This document shows positions 44,301-52,669 of a DNA stretch of 64,000 nucleotides, piece after piece; the first letter of the stretch is position 1; each line of letters starts with the position of its first letter. The stretch is from Curtobacterium sp. ZW137 (GTDB lineage Bacteria; Actinomycetota; Actinomycetes; Actinomycetales; Microbacteriaceae): positions 232,039 through 296,038 of the forward strand of contig NZ_RJKS01000002.1 in assembly GCF_003762905.1 (NCBI RefSeq), in the 5' to 3' direction. Made by a program: the position numbers and the translations under genes. A model generated the notes under the pieces. The model saw only the letters and a list, made by a program, of their open reading frames with translations, made no database searches and was not told the origin of the DNA.

Positions 44301-44341
44301 CGAACGGCCCGGCCACCTCGACGAGGTGACCGGGCCGTTCG
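44301..44341. terminator. Bidirectional terminator before typA
   Basis: Arms 44301-44312 and 44330-44341, with a nested CACCTCG/CGAGGTG stem. It lies between convergent genes. Confidence 0.78.
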
Positions 44342-44362
44342 ACGAACGCGGGAACTGACCCG

Positions 44363-46285
44363 TTACGCGTCCTGGCGCTTCAGGCGAGCGTAGGAGCGCT
44401 GGCGGGCCTGCGCGTCGAGCTCGACCTTGCGGATGCGGACGGCGGCGGGGGTGACCTCGACGCACTCGTCCTCACGCGCGAACTCCAGGCACTCCTCGAG
44501 GGAGAGCTGGCGCGACGGCGTCATCGACTCGAAGGAGTCGGCGTTCGCCGAACGCATGTTCGTGAGCTTCTTCTCCTTGGTGATGTTCACGTCCATGTCG
44601 TCGGCGCGCGAGTTCTCGCCGATGACCATGCCCTCGTAGACCTCTTCGGTGGGGTTGACGAAGAACGTCATCCGCTCCTGGAGGTTCGTGATGGCGAACG
44701 GCGTGACCACACCGGAACGGTCGGAGACGATCGAGCCGTTGATGCGGGTCTGGATCGGGCCGGCCCACTCGTCGTAGCCGTGCGAGATCGCGTTGGCGAT
44801 GCCGGTGCCGCGGGTCTCGGTGAGGAACGACGTGCGGAAGCCGATCAGGCCGCGCGACGGGACGATGAACTCCATGCGCACCCAGCCGGTGCCGTGGTTC
44901 GTCATGTTCTCCATGCGGCCCTTGCGGGCGGCCATGAGCTGCGTGATCGCGCCGAGGTACTCCTCCGGCGTGTCGATCGTCATGTGCTCGTAGGGCTCCT
45001 GGAGCTTGCCGTTCTCGTCACGCTTGGTGACGACCTGCGGCTTGCCCACGGTGAGCTCGAAGCCCTCGCGACGCATCTGCTCGACCAGGATGGCGAGCGC
45101 GAGCTCACCACGGCCCTGGACTTCCCACGCGTCGGGGCGCCCGATGTCGAGGACCTTGAGCGAGACGTTGCCGACGAGCTCGCGGTCGAGGCGCTCCTTG
45201 ACCATGCGCGCGGTCAGCTTGTGGCCCTTAACCTTGCCGACGAGCGGCGACGTGTTCGTTCCGATCGTCATCGAGATCGCCGGGTCGTCGACCGTGATGG
45301 TCGGCAGCGGACGGACGTCCTCCGGGTCGGTGAGGGTCTCACCGATGGTGATCGTGTCGAAGCCGGCGACGGCGACGATGTCACCGGGGCCCGCGGACTC
45401 GGCCGGGTAGCGGTCGAGCGCCTTGGTGATGAGGAGCTCGGTGATGCGGGCGTTGACGACGGTGCCGTCGTGCTTGACCCACGCGACCGTCTGGCCCTTC
45501 TTCATGGTGCCGTGGAAGATGCGCAGGAGCGCGAGGCGACCGAGGAACGGCGAGGCGTCGAGGTTCGTGACGTGCGCCTGCAGCGGGTGCTCGTCGTCGT
45601 ACTTCGGGGCCGGGACGTGCTGGAGGATCGCTTCGAAGAGCGGCTCGAGGTCGTCGTTGTCGGGCAGCTCGCCGTCGTTCGGCTTGTTGCGCGACGCGGC
45701 GCCGTTGCGGCCGGAGGCGTAGACCACCGGGACGTCGAGGATCGCGTCGAGGTCGAGGTCGTCGACCTCGTCGGAGAGGTCGGACGCGAGGCCGAGGAGG
45801 AGGTCCTGCGACTCGGAGACGACCTCGTCGATGCGGGAGTCCGGGCGGTCCGTCTTGTTGACGAGCAGGATCACCGGGAGCTTGGCGGCGAGCGCCTTGC
45901 GGAGCACGAAGCGGGTCTGGGGCAGCGGGCCTTCCGACGCGTCGACGAGCAGCACGACACCGTCGACCATGGAGAGGCCGCGCTCGACCTCACCGCCGAA
46001 GTCGGCGTGGCCGGGGGTGTCGATCACGTTGATGGTGATGGGGCCGTCCGAGCCGAACTCGGTCGCGTGCTTGCCGTTGTAGAGCACCGACGTGTTCTTC
46101 GCGAGGATGGTGATGCCCTTCTCGCGCTCGAGGTCGTTCGAGTCCATCATGCGGTCTTCGCCCTCGAAGTGGGCGTCGAACGAGTTGGTCTGCGTGAGCA
46201 TCGCGTCGACGAGCGTGGTCTTGCCGTGGTCGACGTGTGCCACGATGGCGACGTTGCGCAGGTCGGACCGGGTGGCGAGCGCCAT
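44363..46285 (-). CDS. typA: TypA/BipA ribosome-associated GTPase
   Basis: A 640-residue translational GTPase of the EF-G superfamily that acts in 50S assembly and stress adaptation. G motifs are AHVDHGKTT (G1), [14 protein letters not shown] (G3) and LVNKTDRPD (G4). The BipA-specific C-terminal domain begins near [14 protein letters not shown]. The ATG at 46285 is preferred because GAAGGA lies 8 nt upstream. An ATG three codons earlier abuts that site. A TAGACT at 46370-46375 gives a leader of about 78 nt containing a hairpin. Confidence 0.96.
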   Translation of the reverse strand: MALATRSDLRNVAIVAHVDHGKTTLVDAMLTQTNSFDAHFEGEDRMMDSNDLEREKGITILAKNTSVLYNGKHATEFGSDGPITINVIDTPGHADFGGEVERGLSMVDGVVLLVDASEGPLPQTRFVLRKALAAKLPVILLVNKTDRPDSRIDEVVSESQDLLLGLASDLSDEVDDLDLDAILDVPVVYASGRNGAASRNKPNDGELPDNDDLEPLFEAILQHVPAPKYDDEHPLQAHVTNLDASPFLGRLALLRIFHGTMKKGQTVAWVKHDGTVVNARITELLITKALDRYPAESAGPGDIVAVAGFDTITIGETLTDPEDVRPLPTITVDDPAISMTIGTNTSPLVGKVKGHKLTARMVKERLDRELVGNVSLKVLDIGRPDAWEVQGRGELALAILVEQMRREGFELTVGKPQVVTKRDENGKLQEPYEHMTIDTPEEYLGAITQLMAARKGRMENMTNHGTGWVRMEFIVPSRGLIGFRTSFLTETRGTGIANAISHGYDEWAGPIQTRINGSIVSDRSGVVTPFAITNLQERMTFFVNPTEEVYEGMVIGENSRADDMDVNITKEKKLTNMRSANADSFESMTPSRQLSLEECLEFAREDECVEVTPAAVRIRKVELDAQARQRSYARLKRQDA

Positions 46286-46312
46286 ACAGGACATCCTTCA
46301 AATTCTGGGAGA

Positions 46313-46375
46313 GTGTCGGGCCAGTGTTTTTGACGGCACCGCACCCGTGGGCAGAACGCCCGACACACCAGTCTA
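46313..46375 (-). promoter_or_regulatory. typA promoter and structured 5' leader
   Basis: The -10-like TAGACT is at 46370-46375. The predicted leader starts with GTGTCGGGC, whose complement lies at 46313-46321, giving 9-bp arms around a 36-nt loop. The ribosome site follows the stem. Any regulatory role is inference. Confidence 0.4.
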
Positions 46376-46407
46376 CCGGTAGTTCGCAACCGACAGGAGT
46401 ACAGCGC

Positions 46408-47157
46408 ATGAGCCGACGGCGAACGTGGGTCGAGATCACGATCGTGCTCATGCTCTCGCTCGGCGGCAGCGCGCTCTACTCGGTGCTGCAGATCATCGAC
46501 GACCTGTCGCAGACCACCCCGCTCGGCCAGCAGTCCACCGCGCTCAACTCCTCGACCACGACCGTGCAGTACGTGGACCTCGCCCGGCAGCTCGTCGGCA
46601 TCGCGGTGGACCTGGCCCCGGTCGCACTGGTCTGCTACCTCCTCTGGTCGACCACCCGCCCGCACCTGGCCCGGCTCGGCATCGACCGGTTCCGCGTGAA
46701 GCCGGACCTCGGCGGTCCGGTGCTCATCGCGCTGTGCATCGGGATCCCCGGGCTCGCGCTCTACTTCACGGGCCGCGCACTCGGGTTCACCGTGAACGTG
46801 AACCCGGCGGCGCTCGACTCCTACTGGTGGACGATCCCGGTGCTGCTGCTCTCGGCGATCCGGTCCGGGCTGCAGGAGGAGGTGATCGTCGTCGGCTACC
46901 TGTACGCCCGCCTCGGCGAGATCGGGTGGGGCCGGTGGCAGATCATCCTCTCCACCGCGGTGCTCCGCGGCAGCTACCACCTCTACCAGGGCTTCGGCGC
47001 GTTCGTCGGCAACGCCGTGATGGGCATCGCGTTCGGCTGGATCTACACGAAGTGGGGACGGCTGATGCCCCTGATCGTCACGCACTGCCTGCTCGACGCC
47101 GCGGTGTTCGTGGGCTACCCGTGGCTCGCCCACGCGTTCCCGCAGCTGTTCTCCTGA
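46408..47157 (+). CDS. CPBP-family intramembrane metalloprotease
   Basis: A 249-residue polytopic membrane protein of the CAAX protease/bacteriocin-processing (CPBP) family. It has about seven hydrophobic segments. The catalytic motifs are EEVIVVGYLYARL (E157-E158), RGSYHLYQG and THCLLDA. Family members cleave within the membrane, but the substrate is unknown and no bacteriocin gene is adjacent. The ATG start has AGGAG 8 nt upstream. It is divergent from typA. Confidence 0.9.
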   Translation: MSRRRTWVEITIVLMLSLGGSALYSVLQIIDDLSQTTPLGQQSTALNSSTTTVQYVDLARQLVGIAVDLAPVALVCYLLWSTTRPHLARLGIDRFRVKPDLGGPVLIALCIGIPGLALYFTGRALGFTVNVNPAALDSYWWTIPVLLLSAIRSGLQEEVIVVGYLYARLGEIGWGRWQIILSTAVLRGSYHLYQGFGAFVGNAVMGIAFGWIYTKWGRLMPLIVTHCLLDAAVFVGYPWLAHAFPQLFS

Positions 47158-47209
47158 TTCCCACAGCCACCACACAGCGCGGCGAGGGTCGGCTCCCCTC
47201 CCCCGGCCC

Positions 47210-47215
47210 TACCGT
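47210..47215 (+). promoter_or_regulatory. -10 element, leaderless bcp
   Basis: TACCGT, a 6-nt spacer, then ATG at 47222. Confidence 0.6.
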
Positions 47216-47221
47216 GAGCAC

Positions 47222-47701
47222 ATGAGCATCCCCGCGGTCGGCGATCCGGCACCGAGGTTCACCCTGCCGGGCATGATCGTCCGCGACGGGGTGCGGACCG
47301 ACGGCGAGTACGCGATCGACTCCGAGATCGGCCGGACGGTCGTGCTCGCCTTCTACCCGGGGGACGCCACCCCCGTCTGCACCGCCCAGCTCTGCAGCTA
47401 CCAGGAGGAGCTCGACGAGTTCGGGGACCTCGGCGCCGTGGTGTGGGGCATCAGCCCGCAGGCGCTCGACTCGCACGAGGCCTTCGCCCGCGGTTCTTCA
47501 CTCACCTTCCCGCTGCTCAGCGACACCGCCGGCTCCGTCATCCGCGACTACGGCGTGAACGCCCCGGGCATCGGCCTCCGCCGGTCCGTGTTCGTGATCG
47601 GTCCCGACGGGATCGTCCGCTGGCGGCACGTCGGACTGGTCGGATTGCGCTTCCCCAAGGCCGAGGTCATCCGCGAACAGATCGAACTGCTCGTCGGATA
47701 G
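47222..47701 (+). CDS. bcp: Bcp/PrxQ-type peroxiredoxin
   Basis: A 159-residue thiol peroxidase that reduces hydrogen peroxide and organic hydroperoxides. The peroxidatic Cys53 is in TPVCTAQLC with a second Cys58 five residues later, the atypical two-Cys arrangement of Bcp/PrxQ. FYPGDATPVC and the C-terminal RRSVFVIGPDG are typical. The leaderless ATG follows TACCGT with a 6-nt spacer. An AT-richer non-coding stretch follows. Confidence 0.9.
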   Translation: MSIPAVGDPAPRFTLPGMIVRDGVRTDGEYAIDSEIGRTVVLAFYPGDATPVCTAQLCSYQEELDEFGDLGAVVWGISPQALDSHEAFARGSSLTFPLLSDTAGSVIRDYGVNAPGIGLRRSVFVIGPDGIVRWRHVGLVGLRFPKAEVIREQIELLVG

Positions 47702-47922
47702 GTACATACGCATATTTCTTGTTCGTCCACGGCGTGTCGATTCTCGTTTTTTCTTCCCGTGGGGTATTGACTCTCGAAGCGGAGTCCTGGACGCTTTGTG
47801 TACGAGAGATCCTGATGGATCGGCCTCCCCGGGAAATCGGGTCGTCAGCTGGTACGCGCAAGGCGTTTCACGTCCGCTCAGCCGACGTTCCCGGGGAGGC
47901 ACTCTCGCATCTCTCGCTCTCC
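47702..47922. other. AT-richer structured intergenic region, candidate ncRNA
   Basis: Composition drops sharply compared with the rest of the window, including GTTTTTTCTT. A TTGACT at 47766 with GACGCT 17 nt later resembles a promoter. Downstream, GCCTCCCCGGGAA (47823-47835) and TTCCCGGGGAGGC (47888-47900) are perfect 13-bp complements around a 52-nt loop. The next gene has its own leaderless start, so this is not simply its leader. No convincing ORF. Confidence 0.4.
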
Positions 47923-47928
47923 TACGAT
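47923..47928 (+). promoter_or_regulatory. -10 element, leaderless start at 47936
   Basis: TACGAT, a 7-nt spacer, then ATG. Confidence 0.55.
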
Positions 47929-47935
47929 TGAGCGC

Positions 47936-48505
47936 ATGAGCGACTCCCCCACGCCCGAGCCCGCACGGATCGTCGCTCCCGGCATGCGGACGCTCGCGGT
48001 CGTGCTCTGGGTCGTCGCGGTCGTGCTGGTCGTGCTCGGGTTCGTGGGCCGCGGGGACACGTCCGCGTGGCTCGTCCCGGTCCCGAGCGTCTTCGTCGCG
48101 TTCGTCGCGTGGGCCGTGCTCTGGCGTCCGCGGCTCGAGCTCACCGCGGATGCGCTCGTGGTCGTCGACGTCCGCCGCACCTCCACCTACGCCTGGCCGC
48201 GGGTCACCGGGGTGCGGACGAAGTACGGCCTGGAGATCCAGTCGAACGAGCCCGACCGGCGCACGTGGATCGCGCCGCGTCCCACGGCACGCCTGCGCGT
48301 CGACCGGCCGGGAGGCTCGGTGCCGGTCAGCGTCGACGCCGCGGCCGCCGAGGTGCTCGCGTTCGTCCCCGAGGCCGCCCCGCAGGACGGCCCACCCCCG
48401 GCGTCCGTGGCCCGGCAGCCGATCACGCACCGGCTGCACGGGTGGTCCGTCCTCGCGATGATCGTCCTCGGCATCGCCGCGTCGCTCTCCGCCGCCCGTC
48501 TCTGA
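47936..48505 (+). CDS. PH-domain (bPH6-like) membrane protein
   Basis: 189 residues. Two closely spaced transmembrane helices (about 18-38 and 43-63) precede a bacterial PH-like beta domain (RPRLELTADALVVVDVRRTSTYAWPRVTGV). A final hydrophobic helix (about 165-185) follows. Such proteins are widespread and uncharacterised in Actinobacteria. A related protein is encoded at 54927-55421. The ATG is leaderless by TACGAT. Confidence 0.82.
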   Translation: MSDSPTPEPARIVAPGMRTLAVVLWVVAVVLVVLGFVGRGDTSAWLVPVPSVFVAFVAWAVLWRPRLELTADALVVVDVRRTSTYAWPRVTGVRTKYGLEIQSNEPDRRTWIAPRPTARLRVDRPGGSVPVSVDAAAAEVLAFVPEAAPQDGPPPASVARQPITHRLHGWSVLAMIVLGIAASLSAARL

Positions 48506-48533
48506 CCCGCCCGAGGCGACCCCGCACCGGTCC

Positions 48534-48565
48534 GGAGGCTCGTGGCGGCGCCGCCACGAGCCTCC
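48534..48565 (+). terminator. Terminator of the PH-domain gene
   Basis: A perfect 32-bp palindrome (arms 48534-48549 and 48550-48565). Its base GGAGGC/GCCTCC continues into CGTCCG. Confidence 0.75.
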
Positions 48566-48614
48566 CGTCCGCTGCTCACGCACGTTCCCACCCATCTCGC
48601 GCGCGTTGGAAAGG

Positions 48615-48682
48615 CGAATCGCGCGTACCGGGTCGAAAGAACCGACCCCCTACGCGCGATTCGACTCCCTACGCGCGATTCG
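48615..48682. repeat. Inverted and direct 13-bp repeats
   Basis: CGAATCGCGCGTA at 48615-48627, its complement TACGCGCGATTCG at 48651-48663, and a second direct copy at 48670-48682. It lies between two terminators of convergent genes. The alternative pairings resemble a switchable hairpin, but no function is evident. Confidence 0.6.
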
Positions 48683-48724
48683 ACCCGCTGCACGGGACGG
48701 GGGCGGAGCAGGGAACACGGACGA

Positions 48725-48758
48725 CGAGGGGCGCGTCACCGTGGTGACGCGCCCCTCG
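48725..48758 (-). terminator. Terminator of the peptide-binding lipoprotein gene
   Basis: Perfect 16-bp arms (48725-48740 and 48743-48758) with a 2-nt centre, just past the minus-strand stop codon. Confidence 0.78.
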
Positions 48759-48771
48759 CTGGTGGTGCTGG

Positions 48772-50490
48772 TTACTTCTTGTAGCCCACGTCCTGCCACT
48801 TGACCGAGTACTGCTGGAACTGTGCCGGACCGTAGTTCACGAGGTCCTTCCGCACACCCCAGGCGTAGGGCTCGGCGAACAGCGGGATGGTGCCGGCGAC
48901 CTTGACGATCTTCTTGTCGATCGCGTTCGCGTCGGCGATGCGCTTCGTGGCGTCGAGCTCGGCGTTCGCCTTGTCCCACGCGGCACCGAGCGACGAGTCC
49001 GTCACGCCGGAGTAGTTCTGACCGGCGTCGGCCGGGTAGTAGATCGACTTCAGCGAGGACACCGGGAACGGCGTGCCCTGCCAGGCGAAGTACGTGGCGT
49101 CGAAGTCGCGGCCGTCCGTGGTGATGTACTTCGTGAAGAAGTCATCGGTCGGGACGGTGTCGATCGTCACCTTGAAGCCGGCGGCCTTCGTCTGCTGCTG
49201 CACGAGCTGCGCGATGTTGGCCGAGTTCGGGTTGTCCGAGGGGATCACGAACCGGACCTCGAGCGTCTTGCCGCCCTTGGTCGCGTAGCCGTCGGAGCCG
49301 ATCTTGTACCCGGCGTCCTCGAGCTTCGACTTCGCCTTGGCGGTGCTGTAGCCGTACACGCTGGTCGCGTGGTCGGTGTAGCCCTTCTGGCCGGGCAGGT
49401 AGGTGAGGCTGTTCAGCACGCCACCCGGGCTCTTCACCGGCGAGAGGATCGCCTGCGAGAGGACCTTGCGGTTGATCGCCTGCGCGAACGCCTGACGGAC
49501 GTCCTGGTCCTTGAACACGTCGGCGGTGCCGTTCAGCGTGATCTGGCGCTGCGTGGTGCCGAGCGAGCGCTCGATCTTCGAGTCCGAGCGGGAGTTCGCG
49601 GTCTTGTAGTTGTCCGCGCTGCCGTTCAGGTTGAAGGCGTCGAGCTCCTTGTTGGCGTACGCCTGGGCGACGCCGTCACGGGAGACCGTCTTGAAGATGA
49701 TCGTGTCGAGCTTCGGCGCGTCACCCCACCACTTCGGGTTCTTCGCGAAGGTCACGACGCCGCCGTTGGCGTCGAAGGACTTGACGATGTACGGACCACC
49801 GGAGACGTAGGTCTTGCCGTCGGCCGCGTACGGGCCCTTGGCCCACGCCTTGTTGAAGTGGTCGGGGGTGTCGACCGCCCAGGAGGGGTAGATCGAGGAG
49901 AACACCGACGGCCAGTCCGCGTTCACCTTCGAGAAGGTGATGAGGACGTCCTGCGCGCTGGAGCCCTGCTTCACCGAGTCGACGTCTTCCCAGACGTTGG
50001 TGGCGAGCGGCGCGAAGGCCGGGTCGGTGCCGTTGAGCGCCTTCCAGTTCGCCGCGACGTCCTTCTCGGTGATCGGGGTGCCGTCGGACCAGACCGCCTT
50101 GGGGTTGATCTTGATCTCGACCGTCTGGGGCGAGTCCTTCGTCAGCTTGATCGAGTCGACGTAGTCCTTGTTCGCCTCCCACTCACCGTTCTCCTTGAAC
50201 TGGATGAAGCTCGGGAGGTAGGTGCCGGCGATCGTCTGGTCGTCGACGGTGCCGGAGTCCAGGTTGCTGATCTGCCAGTTGGCGGGCGCCGAGTCGATCG
50301 GCAGCGTGAGCGAGCCGCCGTCCTTGACCGAGGCGCGATCGGCGGTGCTCCACCCGGTCGACTTCAGTGACGACGACGCGACCGCCGAGCTGTCGTCACC
50401 AGCCGTCCCGCCGCCGGAGCAGCCCGCGAGCACGATGGCCGAAGCCGCCGCGACGGCGAACACGGCTGTTGCTTTGATCCTCATTCGCAT
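48772..50490 (-). CDS. Peptide ABC transporter substrate-binding lipoprotein 1 (family 5)
   Basis: A 572-residue extracytoplasmic solute-binding protein of family 5 (DppA/OppA type). A signal peptide with lipobox LAGC (Cys24) anchors it. KAVWSDGTPITEKDVAANW is the typical family signature, and PYIVKSF, DVRQAFAQAINR and LPGQKG-like segments follow. It would capture peptides for the divergent permease-ATPase operon. The ATG at 50490 has AAAGGGA 9 nt upstream. A hairpin at 50533-50554 lies in its likely leader. Confidence 0.92.
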   Translation of the reverse strand: MRMRIKATAVFAVAAASAIVLAGCSGGGTAGDDSSAVASSSLKSTGWSTADRASVKDGGSLTLPIDSAPANWQISNLDSGTVDDQTIAGTYLPSFIQFKENGEWEANKDYVDSIKLTKDSPQTVEIKINPKAVWSDGTPITEKDVAANWKALNGTDPAFAPLATNVWEDVDSVKQGSSAQDVLITFSKVNADWPSVFSSIYPSWAVDTPDHFNKAWAKGPYAADGKTYVSGGPYIVKSFDANGGVVTFAKNPKWWGDAPKLDTIIFKTVSRDGVAQAYANKELDAFNLNGSADNYKTANSRSDSKIERSLGTTQRQITLNGTADVFKDQDVRQAFAQAINRKVLSQAILSPVKSPGGVLNSLTYLPGQKGYTDHATSVYGYSTAKAKSKLEDAGYKIGSDGYATKGGKTLEVRFVIPSDNPNSANIAQLVQQQTKAAGFKVTIDTVPTDDFFTKYITTDGRDFDATYFAWQGTPFPVSSLKSIYYPADAGQNYSGVTDSSLGAAWDKANAELDATKRIADANAIDKKIVKVAGTIPLFAEPYAWGVRKDLVNYGPAQFQQYSVKWQDVGYKK

Positions 50491-50743
50491 GGCGAGGATT
50501 CCCTTTCGTTGTTTCGCGCGGATCGCGCTGAACACGGCGACCCCCGTCGCCGTGGCTGTTGGGAGTTGACCCTAGCCACACCTTGGCCGTTGCCGTGAAT
50601 GGTCGTACGGAATCGAAACAAGTCCGTAACAGTCGTTGTCTAGCGTTGCGGCCGTCGTCCTGAGCATGACTCCGGGGCGGCTACGCTGTCCCCACCGACA
50701 GCGCCGTCCGGCCGGACGGTCAATCGACCCCTGGGAACCGCCA
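50491..50743. promoter_or_regulatory. Divergent promoter region of peptide transporter 1
   Basis: A 253-bp gap. A perfect 9-bp hairpin CACGGCGAC/GTCGCCGTG lies at 50533-50554. A minus-strand TAGGGT near 50568 and a plus-strand TAGCGT near 50641 are the best -10 candidates. The -35 elements are weak. Regulation is inferred only from the layout. Confidence 0.4.
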
Positions 50744-51727
50744 ATGCTCGCATTCATCGCGAAACGGATCGTCAACTACGTGATCCTGACGATCGTCGCG
50801 ACGACGCTGGGATACATCCTGGCCAGCACGACGCTCAATCCGGCAGCTCGCTTCTACGGACGGAACCCCCCGGTCCCGCAGAACACGATCGACGCGTCGC
50901 TCGCGAAGATCGGCGCCGACCCCGGGGTGCCCGTCCTGGTGCGGACCTGGAACTGGTGGGTGGACCTCGTCACCCACGGGTCGCTCGGGATCAGCACGCG
51001 GAACACCGAGGTGACGGCGGACATCATCGCCCGCTCCGGCACGAGCCTCCGGCTGCTCATCATCGGCGCGCTGCTCGGCGCGATCCTCGGTGTCCTGCTC
51101 GGCGTGTGGAACGCGGTGCGGCAGTACAAGACCTCCGACCAGGTGTCCACGTACCTCTCGTTCGCGGTCCTCGCGACGCCGGTGTTCGTCATCGCGGTCG
51201 TGCTGATGATCCTCGCGACCGGGCTGAACAGCGCCGTCGGGTCGCAGGTGATCCGCTTCACGGGCGAGTACACGCCCGGCTACGGAGGCGGCTTCTTCGC
51301 CAACCTCGGCGACCGGCTCGTCCACCTGCTGCTCCCGACGATCTCGCTCACCATCGGTGCGATCGCCAGCTACTCGCGGTACCAGCGGTCCGCGATGCTC
51401 GACGTCCTGTCGAACGACTTCATCCGCACCGCCCGCTCGAAGGGCCGCACCCGCGGCTCCGCGATCATGCGGCACGGTGTCCGGGTCGCGCTCATCCCGA
51501 TGTCCACGTTCTTCGCGTACTCGTTCGGTCTGATCCTGACCGGCGCGAGCGTCACCGAGCTCGTGTTCAGCTGGCACGGGATGGGCGAGTACTTCGTCAC
51601 CAGCATCACCAACAACGACATCAACGCAGCGGCCGGGACGATCCTGTTCACGGCGATCCTGGTGCTCATCGCCGGGACGCTCGCCGATCTCCTGTACGCG
51701 GCGCTCGACCCGCGAGTGAGGGTGTGA
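50744..51727 (+). CDS. Peptide ABC transporter permease 1a (DppB/OppB type)
   Basis: A 327-residue inner-membrane permease with six predicted transmembrane helices. The first segment (about 9-28) is followed by the long extracytoplasmic loop of OppB proteins. The EAA loop that contacts the ATPase is seen as NDFIRTARSKGRTRGSAIMRHGVRVALIP. The start ATG at 50744 is preceded by GGGAACC, a weak ribosome site. The second permease follows after 3 nt. Confidence 0.92.
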   Translation: MLAFIAKRIVNYVILTIVATTLGYILASTTLNPAARFYGRNPPVPQNTIDASLAKIGADPGVPVLVRTWNWWVDLVTHGSLGISTRNTEVTADIIARSGTSLRLLIIGALLGAILGVLLGVWNAVRQYKTSDQVSTYLSFAVLATPVFVIAVVLMILATGLNSAVGSQVIRFTGEYTPGYGGGFFANLGDRLVHLLLPTISLTIGAIASYSRYQRSAMLDVLSNDFIRTARSKGRTRGSAIMRHGVRVALIPMSTFFAYSFGLILTGASVTELVFSWHGMGEYFVTSITNNDINAAAGTILFTAILVLIAGTLADLLYAALDPRVRV

Positions 51728-51730
51728 CCC

Positions 51731-52669
51731 GTGTCGCTTCTCGACCCCACCACCACGACCACCGCCGGTGACCCGGGCGACGGCAACGCCGGGGTGCCCG
51801 CGCACGTCGTCGACGCCACCAGCCGACGGACGCCGTTCTGGCGGAAGGTGCTCAGCACCTGGCGCGCCCGGATCGGTGCGACGGCGCTGCTGCTCATCAT
51901 CCTGTGGGCCTTCGTCGGCCCGCTGCTCTACCACTGGAACTCGGTGGACTCCGACGGGCTCGCGTTCGGCATGGGCCCGAGCGCGTCGCACTGGTTCGGC
52001 ACGAACGACATCGGCCAGGACATCTACGCGCAGACCCTCGTCGGCCTGCAGAAGTCGCTGCTGATCGGCCTCATCGCCGGCCCCGGTTCGACGCTGATCG
52101 CCGGCATCGTCGGTGCGATCGCGGGGTACTTCGGCGGGTTCGCCGACCGGGCGATCGTCTGGGCGATCGACCTGCTGCTCGTGATCCCGTCGTTCTACGC
52201 GCTCGTGCTCCTCAGCCCGGTGTTCAAGAACCTCACCTGGGTGGCGCTCATCGTCGGCCTGGCGATCTTCAACTGGATGATCATGGCCCGCGTGATCCGC
52301 GGGCAGACGATGTCGCTGCGGGAGCGCGACTACGTCAAGGCAGCTCGGTTCATGGGCGTCCCGTCGTCCACGATCATCCGCCGGCACATCCTGCCGAACG
52401 TCGCCTCGCTGCTGATCATCGACGCCACGCTCGGCGTCGGCGCGATGATCCTGGCGGAGAGCACGCTGAGCTTCTTCGGCTTCGGCATCCAGGTGCCGGA
52501 CGTCTCGCTCGGCACGCTGCTCGCCGCCGGCAGCCAGTCGGCGGTGACCCGGCCGTGGCTGTTCGTCCTCCCCGCCGCGACCCTCGTCGCCACCGTCCTG
52601 TCCACGAGCCTGCTCGGCGACGCCCTGCGCGACGCCATCGACCCCACCTCCGGAGCCAACCGTGACTGA
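51731..52669 (+). CDS. Peptide ABC transporter permease 1b (DppC/OppC type)
   Basis: 312 residues with an N-terminal cytosolic extension and about six transmembrane helices. The OppC-type segment [20 protein letters not shown] and the EAA loop [27 protein letters not shown] are visible. It pairs with the preceding permease to form the channel. The GTG start is 3 nt after the upstream stop, and the end overlaps the ATPase gene by 8 nt, indicating one coupled operon. Confidence 0.93.
   Translation: MSLLDPTTTTTAGDPGDGNAGVPAHVVDATSRRTPFWRKVLSTWRARIGATALLLIILWAFVGPLLYHWNSVDSDGLAFGMGPSASHWFGTNDIGQDIYAQTLVGLQKSLLIGLIAGPGSTLIAGIVGAIAGYFGGFADRAIVWAIDLLLVIPSFYALVLLSPVFKNLTWVALIVGLAIFNWMIMARVIRGQTMSLRERDYVKAARFMGVPSSTIIRRHILPNVASLLIIDATLGVGAMILAESTLSFFGFGIQVPDVSLGTLLAAGSQSAVTRPWLFVLPAATLVATVLSTSLLGDALRDAIDPTSGANRD

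Noticed and set aside
46408-47157. CPBP protease as part of a bacteriocin maturation or immunity system
   Set aside because: No precursor peptide, histidine kinase or peptide exporter lies nearby. CPBP proteins are common housekeeping membrane proteases.
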